Of a DNA stretch of 64,000 bases, positions 47,885-56,406 are shown one piece after another (position 1 is the stretch's first letter; every line of letters begins with the position of its first letter). The position numbers were made by a program, and so were the translations under genes. This DNA is from a virus: positions 1 through 64,000 of the IMG/VR virus record IMGVR_UViG_3300047409_000248; one strand, given 5' to 3'. Below the pieces are notes generated by a model. That model made no database searches. It was not told the origin of the DNA and saw only the letters and a program-made list of their open reading frames with translations.

Positions 47885-48501
47885 GGAAATGCAGCCTTCT
47901 GATCTTTCTTGAGAAGCCAGACAGCGGTGCCGTCCGGCATGGCGTTCTTTGCAACAAGCTTATAGGCAGGATTGGCTAGCCAGAGTTGGCTCCAGTCCAT
48001 TTTATATGTGAGCAATCCATCTACATGCTTGTTTGGGACAGAATGAGGAAACTCTGGGTCAAAATCATGAATAATGATGTAGCCGCCATCTTGCAGGATA
48101 TTGTTGCCTTGGGTCGCGATCTCGAAATGCTCTTCGGGATCACAAACATAAAGGCAAAAACCATAGATGATTAAGCTAAATGCATTTGCTTGATATGGAT
48201 GACCAGTGACGGTCCCACGATCTATATGAATATTTGGGAAGCGGGCCTGTCCATTTGAGATCGCCACAGCGGATGGATCAAGCCCACAGCACTCCCAGCC
48301 ATAATAATTTCTAAGATTTTCTAATCTCCAGCCATTAGAACAGCCAAACTCAAGGACACCTCTGCCATGAGATGGCAGCACGCTCTGCTTCATTATGGCG
48401 AAGACTGGATCATGAGCTTCTTCGTCCTGCATCTTCCAGAAGTTACGGTTGAACCAAGCGTCTCCTTCGCCCTCTGCAAAGATATCTTCCTGCTTGCCCA
48501 T
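47827..48501 (-). CDS. Class I SAM methyltransferase
   Basis: A 224-residue protein from ATG 48501. Motif I is GVLEFGCSNGWRLENL, followed by CCGLDPSAVAIS and FSLIIYGFCLYVCDPEEHF. The family is common in sugar-modification operons. A role in methylating the nonulosonate or a peptide is inferred from context only. Confidence 0.82.
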   Translation of the reverse strand: MGKQEDIFAEGEGDAWFNRNFWKMQDEEAHDPVFAIMKQSVLPSHGRGVLEFGCSNGWRLENLRNYYGWECCGLDPSAVAISNGQARFPNIHIDRGTVTGHPYQANAFSLIIYGFCLYVCDPEEHFEIATQGNNILQDGGYIIIHDFDPEFPHSVPNKHVDGLLTYKMDWSQLWLANPAYKLVAKNAMPDGTAVWLLKKDQKAAFPCLSEFSDSAPSAQDTPAT

Positions 48502-49313
48502 CACGTTTTCTCCGGAATGTTCTCCAGAATGATCATATAGTTTGGAGAACAGGCGTAATGATCACCCATGTTAGGCAATTTTGAGGCAATTTCATTGATG
48601 GGGTGATCATAGGATGGCTCTTTGCCCTCAAGGGCAGCTAGTTTGGCATAAACTACCCTTGAGAGCAGATAGTAGAGGTTTCCGATGTTCTCCGACATCA
48701 CCAAGGAGAAGAGTTTGCCGATGTTGTCGGCTATAAACGTGGAGAATTCCTTCTCTGGAAGGTAAAAGTTGTGCCAGCGCTGTTCAATCGGCGGCAAATC
48801 GACCATTTCACGGACCTTGTTGAGCTTATTGAGCCCATCCGTGATGTTTTCGACCAAAATCAGGTTGCCATCCTTCTCCAGAAGCTTCCGCATCTGCAAA
48901 ATGCCGAGTTTTTGCTCTTCCCAGTTGGCCAGATTGATCAAACAGCGCGTGCTGATCACTGCACCGAAGCGCAATTGTTGTAAATTGGGATGCCGAGAGA
49001 TCGAAAGCACGTCACCAACGAAAAAAGTCACGTTAGAAACGCCAGCGGCAGCCTTCTTGGCCTCTTCGATCATCTTTTCGGAGTAATCAACGCCGATCAC
49101 GATGGCTGTAGGATTGGCCTTGGCGATCTCCAGCGTAGAGAAGCCGTTACCGCACCCGACATCTAGGATGGTATCTGGCTCCATAAGCTTCAGGACTTCC
49201 AGAATGCGCTTGATCTCGACGTTGACGCGGTAGAAATGATCCGGCGCCGTAGCCAGATCACTCTCGCCATGCTGTTCAGCCTGTTCGTCCCAGAACGTCT
49301 TTACATCAGTCAT
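48501..49313 (-). CDS. Class I SAM methyltransferase
   Basis: A 270-residue protein with motif I TILDVGCGNGFSTLEIAKA, an acidic loop VIGVDYSEKMIEEAK and post-I FGAVISTRCLINL. A C-terminal extension of about 90 residues has no recognised domain. It is unlike the neighbouring methyltransferase beyond the core, so the two probably act on different positions. Confidence 0.85.
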   Translation of the reverse strand: MTDVKTFWDEQAEQHGESDLATAPDHFYRVNVEIKRILEVLKLMEPDTILDVGCGNGFSTLEIAKANPTAIVIGVDYSEKMIEEAKKAAAGVSNVTFFVGDVLSISRHPNLQQLRFGAVISTRCLINLANWEEQKLGILQMRKLLEKDGNLILVENITDGLNKLNKVREMVDLPPIEQRWHNFYLPEKEFSTFIADNIGKLFSLVMSENIGNLYYLLSRVVYAKLAALEGKEPSYDHPINEIASKLPNMGDHYACSPNYMIILENIPEKT

Positions 49314-49819
49314 AGAAGCCTTCCAAATCTAAAGAGTGGATACCTGATACCGCCCTCATCCATGAAATGATCATGGATATGAGCCTCCATGGGCATCTGC
49401 ATCTTTGCAAAGAGTATGACCATGCCGGTGTTTAGAGGGTGGCAGCCGCCTTCTATCTTCTGAACGCCATTAACTCCCAGCCAATCCATGATGCCTTGCC
49501 AAGCCTCTGCGCCGTATCCCTTGCGCCATTCAGACTTTTCACCAAGCATGATGCCGATCTCAGCCCTCTTGTGAGGCCAACAGATGTTTGTGGAGATGCT
49601 GCCAATAGGAGTGCCGTCGTCAAACTTCTGGATTTCCCACAGATGATCAGAGTAGCCATCGAAAGACTCGAAATATTTCTTCTGGCTATTCTTGGTATGA
49701 TTAAGGAACCGCTGTTCGCTAAATTCAACAACATAAGGGTCAGTAAGCCATCGAAGATAATGATCAAATCCGGATGGATCAGTTAACTTCAATCGAGCCG
49801 TTATCAGGACCGGAGTCAC
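49310..49819 (-). CDS. GNAT acetyltransferase, PseH/RimJ-like
   Basis: A 169-residue protein: LITARLKLTDPSGFDHYLRW, GSISTNI, AEIGIMLGEKSEWRKGYGAE (acetyl-CoA loop) and WLGVNGVQKIEGGCHPLN. In pseudaminic pathways PseH acetylates the 4-amino group made by PseC; that is the likely role by context. It is the first enzyme gene of the operon after two small phage genes. Confidence 0.82.
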   Translation of the reverse strand: MTPVLITARLKLTDPSGFDHYLRWLTDPYVVEFSEQRFLNHTKNSQKKYFESFDGYSDHLWEIQKFDDGTPIGSISTNICWPHKRAEIGIMLGEKSEWRKGYGAEAWQGIMDWLGVNGVQKIEGGCHPLNTGMVILFAKMQMPMEAHIHDHFMDEGGIRYPLFRFGRLL

Positions 49820-49998
49820 TTCTTGACCCTCTTTGCTTCCGGAGGGGTCATCTCGATAGCGTGCTCTGTCAGCGTGAGCATGCCTTCCAACAGCACCATC
49901 ATGTGCTTGGAATTGGCATCGAACTCGCCAAGCTTCTTCCGCTCCAGATGCGTATCTGAGATAGAATGATAGAGTTCAATCAGGTCTTTGCGCTTCAT
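49816..49998 (-). CDS. 60-residue helical protein
   Basis: MKRKDLIELYHSISDTHLER, then a helix (KHMMVLLEGMLTLTEHAIEM) and a basic end. Overlaps both neighbours by 4 nt. Not a sugar enzyme by sequence. Function unknown. Confidence 0.58.
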   Translation of the reverse strand: MKRKDLIELYHSISDTHLERKKLGEFDANSKHMMVLLEGMLTLTEHAIEMTPPEAKRVKK

Positions 49999-50258
49999 GC
50001 CTTCACCTTGTTTGTCTTGAGCATGGCAGTGAATATTGAAATATCGGTCTTGACCGCAGGCTTGAACCTAGATCGGTGCCACCAGCCTTCCACACCACCA
50101 ACCTTCAGGAAGATTTCCCGATACCCCTCTCGGATATCGATAATGCGGTAAGCTTGCCCTTTGACGAGATACTTTCCTGCTTCTCCCCCGCATGGAGTTG
50201 GTTCTTTGTTTTCCCGATCTGTCTTTATGCAGATCACTTCCTGCCCGACCTGAAACAT
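49995..50258 (-). CDS. Small SH3-like protein at the head of the sugar operon
   Basis: An 87-residue protein from ATG 50258 (AAGGAG at 6 nt). The start MFQVGQEVICIKTDRENKEP and the VKGQAYRIIDIREGYREIFL segment, with GWWHRSRFKP at the end, fit a small SH3-like barrel of phage type. It probably predates the cassette insertion. Function unknown. Confidence 0.62.
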   Translation of the reverse strand: MFQVGQEVICIKTDRENKEPTPCGGEAGKYLVKGQAYRIIDIREGYREIFLKVGGVEGWWHRSRFKPAVKTDISIFTAMLKTNKVKA

Positions 50259-50287
50259 CGTCATCTCCTTCGTCCACCCAGAACGTA

Positions 50288-50315
50288 TTGACACATTGCG
50301 GCGCAATTATGTTAT
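50288..50315 (+). promoter_or_regulatory. Late promoter candidate for the terminase operon
   Basis: TTGACA (50288-50293) and TGTTAT (50310-50315) are separated by 16 bp. The spacer holds the small palindrome TTGCGGCGCAA. The expected start point falls about 3 nt before ATG 50325, and no Shine-Dalgarno is seen, so the terL message may be nearly leaderless. Confidence 0.5.
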
Positions 50316-50324
50316 CAAGTCCAT

Positions 50325-51929
50325 ATGGACCAAGCTAAAATTGCTCAAATAGCCAAGGCGACCGCCAAGCTTCGTGAGAAAATGGAAGCGGCGGCTTATG
50401 AAAAGAGCCTGATCAGTTTCGTTGATTATGTCTGGCCAGTGGTTGAACCGGCCATCCCATTCGTCAAAGGCTGGGCCATCTCGGCAATTGCCGAACATCT
50501 GGAAGCCGTTACCCATGGCGAGATCAAGCGCCTCCTGATCAACGTCCCGCCCGGCTTCTCCAAGTCATTATTAACAGATGTGTTCTGGCCCGCATGGGAG
50601 TGGGGACCGCAAAACAAGCCATGGTATAGATATGTCTGCGCTGCATATTCCAACCATTTGACAGAACGAGACAATATGCGGTGCAGAAACGTGGTGATGA
50701 GTGATCGTTACCAGCGGCTCTGGAGTTCTCGTTTCAAGATTTCCAACGATCAGTTCACCAAGGTCAAATTCGCCAATGACCAGACCGGCTGGAAGCTGGC
50801 TACTTCGGTCGGAGGTATCGGTGTCGGTGAACGCGGAGACAGGTTCATCATCGATGACGCCAACAATACCATGATGATGGAGTCAGAAGCCGTCCGCGCC
50901 AACGTCAATATGTGGTTTACGGAAGTCGTCCCTGATCGCCTCAATAACCCGTCAAAGTCGGCAATTGTCGTTATTCAACAGAGGCTTCATGAGGAAGATG
51001 TCTCTGGTGTGGCTATCTCCAAGGAACTTGGATACACGCATCTGATGATCCCGATGCGATATGAGCCGAGTCGCCATTGCGTCACTGTTCTTGGTAAAAA
51101 TCATGTTGGCGAAGATATCCAATGGGAGGACCCCCGCGTAGAAGAGAACGAACTGGCGTGGCCGGAACGGTTCCCTGATGAGGTCTGCGACCAGCTAGAG
51201 CACGCCAAAGGCCCCTACGCTTGGGCGGGCCAGTACCAGCAGACCCCAGAACCCCGTGGCGGCGCCATTATCAAGCGGGACTGGTGGCAGCTATGGGAAG
51301 AAAAGAGTTATCCCCGGGTAGAATTCATTCTGGCTTCGCTGGACAGCGCCTATACTGAAAAAGAGGAAAATGACCCTTCTGCCATGACGTTTTGGGGGGT
51401 TTTCCGGGATGAAATCGGCAATCCCAAGGCTATGTTGCTTCATGCTTGGGAAGAGCGCTTGGCCCTGAATGACCTTGTTCAGCGGGTTATTGAAAGCTGT
51501 ACGGTTGATCAGCGCAAATTAACCACTGGTTATCCCCGATATCGGGTCGATAAGCTCCTGATTGAGAGCAAAGCCAGCGGCATCTCGGTTTCTCAGGAAA
51601 TCCGGCGTCTGGTTGGTTTTACAGGACAATTAGGCATCGAATTGGTTAACCCTACTCGACAAGGCGATAAGGTCGCTCGCGCCCATAGTATCGTGCATTT
51701 ATTCTCGGAAGGTATGATTTACGCTCCGGACCGGGAATGGGCCGATAAAGTCATCGATCAATGTGCTTCTTTTCCTAAGGGCTCCCATGACGATTTGGTT
51801 GACTCGACAACCATGGCCCTCAGGTACTTGAGGGAAATGGGTTTTGTACTCAGGAAAGATGAGTATCAATTTGAGGTGGATGAAAAGATGGCTTATAAGC
51901 GGATACAACAAGCACTCTACCCCGTGTAG
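50325..51929 (+). CDS. terL: Terminase large subunit
   Basis: A 534-residue protein. ATPase: a Walker A-like RLLINVPPGFSKSLLT near residue 80 and Walker B RFIIDDANN near 180. Nuclease: ILASLDSAYTEKEENDPSAM near 345, a conserved LIESKASG and HDDLVDSTTMALRYL near the end. It pumps DNA into the prohead through the portal encoded next and cuts concatemers. TerS is encoded 24 kb away. Confidence 0.95.
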   Translation: MDQAKIAQIAKATAKLREKMEAAAYEKSLISFVDYVWPVVEPAIPFVKGWAISAIAEHLEAVTHGEIKRLLINVPPGFSKSLLTDVFWPAWEWGPQNKPWYRYVCAAYSNHLTERDNMRCRNVVMSDRYQRLWSSRFKISNDQFTKVKFANDQTGWKLATSVGGIGVGERGDRFIIDDANNTMMMESEAVRANVNMWFTEVVPDRLNNPSKSAIVVIQQRLHEEDVSGVAISKELGYTHLMIPMRYEPSRHCVTVLGKNHVGEDIQWEDPRVEENELAWPERFPDEVCDQLEHAKGPYAWAGQYQQTPEPRGGAIIKRDWWQLWEEKSYPRVEFILASLDSAYTEKEENDPSAMTFWGVFRDEIGNPKAMLLHAWEERLALNDLVQRVIESCTVDQRKLTTGYPRYRVDKLLIESKASGISVSQEIRRLVGFTGQLGIELVNPTRQGDKVARAHSIVHLFSEGMIYAPDREWADKVIDQCASFPKGSHDDLVDSTTMALRYLREMGFVLRKDEYQFEVDEKMAYKRIQQALYPV

Positions 51930-51954
51930 GTCAGCTTGTAGGGGTACACTATAG

Positions 51955-54609
51955 ATGGCGGCTGGTCTTACCAATCTTGATCCAATCGATGTAACGGGTT
52001 CTCCCCCGTCTAATCCCTTTTCCAAGCCGCAAACTGTTGAATTAAATCAGCCTGATAACGTGGTGTCTATGAACGGGGGCGTCCAGCAGGTAAAAAATCC
52101 TGATGGCTCCGTTACCTTTGACTTTAGTCCTAAGGTTGCTCCCTCCGAAGACGACAAGGACGATTTCTACCGTAATCTGGCCGACGATATCGAGGAGGGA
52201 GAGCTTGATCGTATCTCCGCTGAACTGCTGGATGGCATCCAGATCGATATTCAGTCCCGTAGAGAATGGCTGGATACCGGGGCTCGCGGCATAGAATTAC
52301 TTGGTTTTAAACTGGAAATCCCGACCGGCGAGGCTACCGGAGAGGGCATTTCCAAGGTCCGACACCCTCTTCTGGCTGACGCTGTACTGAGGTTCCAAGC
52401 TAATGCCCGTGGCGAGCTACTTCCTTCTGGAGGCCCGGTAAAGGTCCGAAATGACACTACTTTGGGTCCTAAGTCCCCTCTCCAGCAAACGCCACCGCCA
52501 CAACCTCCTCCGCAGCCGCCTCAAATGGGCCATAATGGTGGTCCACCGATGGGTGGTCCCGGGGCCGCACCTCCGGGGCCGTCCGCAGGAGGCCCGCCGC
52601 CTCAACCCCCACCGACAATGGCAGGTGGGCCTCCTGCACCCAATCAGTCCCCGGGCATGCAAAACCCAGCCCTAAATGCGGCTGGGCCACAAACTGCCCC
52701 TGCTCCGGGGGCACCTCCTCCTACTGGCATGATGCAGCCGCCAGCGCCTGCTATTCCGGATGGCCAGAATGATCCTGCCGATGAGATGGCGCAGGCTCTG
52801 GAGACGGACTTCAATCATTACCTGACAGCGGTAGCTACCGAATACGTGCCTGACACGGATCGGATGCTATTCTGGGTGGGCGCGCGAGGACAAGGGTTCA
52901 AGAAGGTCTACAACTGTCCTTTGAGAAATCGTCCGGTTTCAGAAAGCGTGGACGCTGAAAATCTGGTGGTGAATAATGCCACGACGGATTTGGATAATTG
53001 TGGACGCATCACGCACATTATCAAGATGCGTCCCTCTACATTGAAGAGGATGCAATTAGTCGGCGCCTACCGCGACATCGATCTCGTCTCAGCCCCAGCC
53101 TACGTACCCCCGACGCCAGTTGACCAAGCCAAGAACGAAATATCAGGCATCACTCCTCAGGCTCAAAAACCGCAAGACGCTGAGCATGAAATCTATGAGT
53201 GCTATTGCGAACTGGATATCTCGGGTTTCGAGCATAAGAATAAGGGGAAGATAACGGGATTAGCCGTTCCTTATGTGGTGACAGTCCACAAGGAGAGCCG
53301 CAAGGTTCTACAGGTTCGCAGGAACTGGGAAGAAAAAGACAAGCTCTGCATTGCCAAGCAATACTTCGTCAGCTTTCCCTTCGTTAATGCCACTGGCTTC
53401 TATGGTATTGGTCTTATTAACATTCTAGGTAATACGACTGCTGCGCTGACAGCGGCTTGGCGTGAATGTCTGGATGCCGGGATGTTCGCCAATTTCCCCG
53501 GCTTTGTGTTCCAGAAACAGTTTGGGCGCCAGCTAACCAACAACTTCCGCGTCTCCCCCGGTGGCGGCATTGGGCTTGATACAGGCGGCATGCCAATCAA
53601 CCAAGCCGTCATGCCACTTCCCTATAAGGATATCGGCGCAGCCTTTGCTGCCTTCATCCAGCACATGGAGGAAGTCGGTCAACGGGTAGGTGGCGCTGCG
53701 GATATCAGCATTGGCGAAGGCAAACAGGATGCGCCTGTCGGGACTACGCTAGCGCTGATCGAACAAGCCACCAAGGTTATGGATGCAGTGCACAAACGAT
53801 TGCATGCCTCTCAGGCCAAGGAATTCATGCTGCTAAAGGATCGTTTCAAGGAGGACCCGGAAGCGTTCTGGCGGTTTAACAATCACCCCGCGATGCCTTG
53901 GAAGAAGTCTCAGTTCCTGAAAGCCCTTAATGACTGCAATCTTGTTCCGGTGGCTGATCCGAATAACCCGACCAGCATGCATCGGATTGCAAAGGGTGCG
54001 GTTATTCAAGCCTTGGCCTCTGCCAAACCGCAACTATACGATCCGATTGCTGTCGATGTACGCACCATGCGTATTGCTGGCATTGATCCGCAGGGGCTAT
54101 TCCGTCCAACGCCTGCCGCGCCGCCTCCCGATCCGGGGATGATAGCCGCACAAGCCAAGATGCAGGCTAACCAGATGCAGCAGCAGGCCCAGATGGCCCA
54201 GATGCAGCTTAAGCAGCAAATCCAGCAGATGCAGTCTCAGGACAAGGCGGCTGATCGTGAAAGCCGCGAGCGCGTCGAACAGATGAAGATCGTGCTGGAG
54301 CGCCTGAAGATCATCGAAGAGCGCATCATCCATGGCGATCAGGAACAGGGCGGCGATCACGACGCTCTGGCCAAGGCTGCCGAGCTAATCATGCAACAGC
54401 ACCAGCACAACAGCCAGCTTCAGCATGACCAACAGTCCCAGCATACTCAACTAGCCGTGGACGATGCCCAGCATCGTCGGGAACTGGAGCATGAGCGCCA
54501 GATGGCCCTGCTTGATCATGGAACCAAGGTTCATATCGCTGGACTGAATAACGAAGCCAAGATCGAAGCCGTTAAAGCAAGACCAAAGCCGACATCAAAG
54601 GGGAACTGA
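51955..54609 (+). CDS. Portal protein with Pro-rich insertion
   Basis: An 884-residue protein next to TerL. The portal core is recognisable from ISAELLDGIQIDIQSRREWL through KVRHPLLADAVLRFQANARG to the clip and wing parts (TEYVPDTDRMLFWVGARGQG, VNATGFYGIGLINILGNTTA). Residues about 170-275 are a Pro/Gly-rich disordered insert (QMGHNGGPPMGG). The last 180 residues are a Gln/Met-rich coiled coil (QAKMQANQMQQQAQMAQMQL). The portal is the dodecameric gate for DNA. Confidence 0.88.
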   Translation: MAAGLTNLDPIDVTGSPPSNPFSKPQTVELNQPDNVVSMNGGVQQVKNPDGSVTFDFSPKVAPSEDDKDDFYRNLADDIEEGELDRISAELLDGIQIDIQSRREWLDTGARGIELLGFKLEIPTGEATGEGISKVRHPLLADAVLRFQANARGELLPSGGPVKVRNDTTLGPKSPLQQTPPPQPPPQPPQMGHNGGPPMGGPGAAPPGPSAGGPPPQPPPTMAGGPPAPNQSPGMQNPALNAAGPQTAPAPGAPPPTGMMQPPAPAIPDGQNDPADEMAQALETDFNHYLTAVATEYVPDTDRMLFWVGARGQGFKKVYNCPLRNRPVSESVDAENLVVNNATTDLDNCGRITHIIKMRPSTLKRMQLVGAYRDIDLVSAPAYVPPTPVDQAKNEISGITPQAQKPQDAEHEIYECYCELDISGFEHKNKGKITGLAVPYVVTVHKESRKVLQVRRNWEEKDKLCIAKQYFVSFPFVNATGFYGIGLINILGNTTAALTAAWRECLDAGMFANFPGFVFQKQFGRQLTNNFRVSPGGGIGLDTGGMPINQAVMPLPYKDIGAAFAAFIQHMEEVGQRVGGAADISIGEGKQDAPVGTTLALIEQATKVMDAVHKRLHASQAKEFMLLKDRFKEDPEAFWRFNNHPAMPWKKSQFLKALNDCNLVPVADPNNPTSMHRIAKGAVIQALASAKPQLYDPIAVDVRTMRIAGIDPQGLFRPTPAAPPPDPGMIAAQAKMQANQMQQQAQMAQMQLKQQIQQMQSQDKAADRESRERVEQMKIVLERLKIIEERIIHGDQEQGGDHDALAKAAELIMQQHQHNSQLQHDQQSQHTQLAVDDAQHRRELEHERQMALLDHGTKVHIAGLNNEAKIEAVKARPKPTSKGN

Positions 54610-54610
54610 G

Positions 54611-54850
54611 ATGCCTGAAGTTAAGGAAGTTGTAGGGACCAATCTGTTACTTTATACAAAGTTTGAGCCAAAGTTCCAAATAGGTGATACAGTTAGGCTG
54701 AAAAGTGGCAGTCCCTTGATGACTGTCGTGGCATGTGACAACACAGAAGTTCAGGTTCATTGGTATGTTGGCGATCAGCTAAATGGTGCCAACCACCCTA
54801 TTCAAGCAGTAAAGGGAGCGGGGCGGAAGAGTCACCATGTTAACGGCTGA
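54611..54850 (+). CDS. YodC-like DUF2158 protein
   Basis: A 79-residue protein with the pattern FQIGDTVRLKSGSPLMTVVA, the DUF2158 core (small SH3-like barrel). The role is unknown, though such proteins occur in phages and bacteria. It overlaps the HNH gene by 14 nt. Confidence 0.75.
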   Translation: MPEVKEVVGTNLLLYTKFEPKFQIGDTVRLKSGSPLMTVVACDNTEVQVHWYVGDQLNGANHPIQAVKGAGRKSHHVNG

Positions 54851-55316
54851 TATAGCTAGGAAGATTTGGTCTTACGATACTGACACGGGTTTCTTCTTTT
54901 GGAAGGAGAGTCCTAAGTATGATGTTTTGGTTGGTACTAGGGCTGGGTATTTTGACGGTAAATACTGGCGCTTAGCTTACAGAGGTAAGCGCTATAAAGC
55001 CTCTCGCGTTGCATGGTTATACACTACTGGTGAGTGGCCAAAAGATCAGATCGACCACATCAATGGTGATAAACTAGATGATCGTATTATAAACTTACGG
55101 AATGCTACCAACGCCCAAAACTGCAAAAATAGAAATTTAAGGTCTGATAATACATTGGGGGTTAAAGGCGTGCATCAAACCAAACGTGGGTTTGTTGCTC
55201 AAGTTGTGGTAAACGGTGTTCACGTCTTGAATAAGACCTTTGGAACGCTAGAAGCAGCCCAAGAAGCCTATATCCGCACAGCGCGTGCGGCTCATGGCGA
55301 ATACGCAAGGGTATAG
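54837..55316 (+). CDS. HNH-AP2 homing endonuclease
   Basis: A 159-residue protein. Residues about 50-100 form an HNH_3 nuclease: YKASRVAWLYTTGEWPKDQI, DHINGDKLDDRIINLRNAT. The C-terminus has an AP2-like DNA-binding segment (GVKGVHQTKRGFVAQVV, FGTLEAAQEAYIRTA). It is a classic free-standing homing nuclease inserted among virion genes. Confidence 0.9.
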   Translation: MLTADIARKIWSYDTDTGFFFWKESPKYDVLVGTRAGYFDGKYWRLAYRGKRYKASRVAWLYTTGEWPKDQIDHINGDKLDDRIINLRNATNAQNCKNRNLRSDNTLGVKGVHQTKRGFVAQVVVNGVHVLNKTFGTLEAAQEAYIRTARAAHGEYARV

Positions 55317-55320
55317 GAAA

Positions 55321-55788
55321 ATGCATCCATTCAAATCTCAGGCTGAAAGCTCGAACAAGAGCAAGCGGTCTTCCATCAACGCCCCTGCCAAGACACTGCC
55401 TTACTTGGCAATGAACGGAGCCTATAAGGACGTTAAGTCCTCCACGGGCAATCTCCAGCAGCATAAAGACCAGAACGCAGCGCCGGGCATGAAGCGTGGC
55501 GGGCGTCTGGATAAGGGCAAGCGCGGTAAATCAAAGATTGTGCGTGATCTGGTTCAGGCTACTCCTCCCTCGCCGGAAGATATGATCACTGCACAAGCTG
55601 GGGCGGGGGGTCTTTCCCCACCTTCCGCTCCAGCATCTCCTATGCCTCCTCCCCAGATGCCGATGCGGAAGAGCGGCGGCGCTGTTAAGAAGGCCGATGG
55701 CGGCTCCGTCAAACTTGGTAAGTATCCCATTGATGCAGGCGCCATGACCGGCGTGGCCCGTGTGGAGCTACAAAAAAAGTCTAAATAA
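55321..55788 (+). CDS. Virion-associated protein with Gly-Gly motifs
   Basis: A 155-residue protein from ATG 55321. A basic N-terminal half holds KRGGRLDKGKRGK. A Pro-rich linker follows, and then KSGGAVKKADGGSVKLGKYP near the end. The same small GG motifs recur in other virion genes. It is probably disordered and structural. Coupled to the next gene. Confidence 0.62.
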   Translation: MHPFKSQAESSNKSKRSSINAPAKTLPYLAMNGAYKDVKSSTGNLQQHKDQNAAPGMKRGGRLDKGKRGKSKIVRDLVQATPPSPEDMITAQAGAGGLSPPSAPASPMPPPQMPMRKSGGAVKKADGGSVKLGKYPIDAGAMTGVARVELQKKSK

Positions 55789-55973
55789 TGGATACGCTAT
55801 TCGAGAGGGAGCTTGCCAAGCGTTTGGCTGAAGTAAAGCAAGGTAAAACAGATAGCTTTACACAAACTGTCTTGACACAAGACGAGTATCACCGGCAAAT
55901 GGGATACTTTCAGTGTCTCCGCGATATCGAAGCATTGTGCGAAGAAATCAGGAGCGACCTACGCAAAGGATGA
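55788..55973 (+). CDS. 61-residue helical protein
   Basis: MDTLFERELAKRLAEVKQGK start, then a helix ending CEEIRSDLRKG. TAATG coupling to the upstream gene. Small proteins like this often sit between portal and scaffold genes; function unknown. Confidence 0.6.
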   Translation: MDTLFERELAKRLAEVKQGKTDSFTQTVLTQDEYHRQMGYFQCLRDIEALCEEIRSDLRKG

Positions 55974-55982
55974 GGTATTCTA

Positions 55983-56399
55983 ATGGGGAAAATTGAGGCA
56001 GTGCCGACCTTCCGGATGCTGGACCACGTTAGCGATCCGATCAAAGCCGAGATCATCAAGGACGTAGGTGACATCTCCGAAGTGGAGGTCATGTATAACT
56101 ACGTTCTGCTTGGTATCTACGTCCGCCCAGAGAAAACCCAGTCTGGTCTCTATCTGGCTGATACCACTCGCAAAGAGGACGTTTATCAGGGCAAGACTGG
56201 ATTGGTCCTGAAGGTTGGCCCGACCGCCTTCGTTGATGGCCCTGACATGGATTTCGCTGGCCAGACTGTACAGGTCGGTGACTGGATCGTGCTTCGCCCC
56301 GGTGACGGCTGGCAGGTAAAGGTTGGCAAGCGCGATTGCCGCATGGTCCCGGATACCAGCATCAAGCTGAAGGTCCCCAAGCCCGACATGATTTATTGA
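55983..56399 (+). CDS. GroES-like co-chaperonin fold protein
   Basis: A 138-residue protein. The stretch YVLLGIYVRPEKTQSGLYLA followed by YQGKTGLVLKVGPTAF and VQVGDWIVLRPGDGWQ follows the GroES/gp31 pattern (KTxSGLYL mobile loop, barrel, GD-V turn). Phage co-chaperonins adapt host GroEL to fold the capsid protein, and this gene lies immediately ahead of scaffold and capsid. The fold call is by pattern. Confidence 0.78.
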   Translation: MGKIEAVPTFRMLDHVSDPIKAEIIKDVGDISEVEVMYNYVLLGIYVRPEKTQSGLYLADTTRKEDVYQGKTGLVLKVGPTAFVDGPDMDFAGQTVQVGDWIVLRPGDGWQVKVGKRDCRMVPDTSIKLKVPKPDMIY

Positions 56400-56406
56400 G
56401 GTCGAT

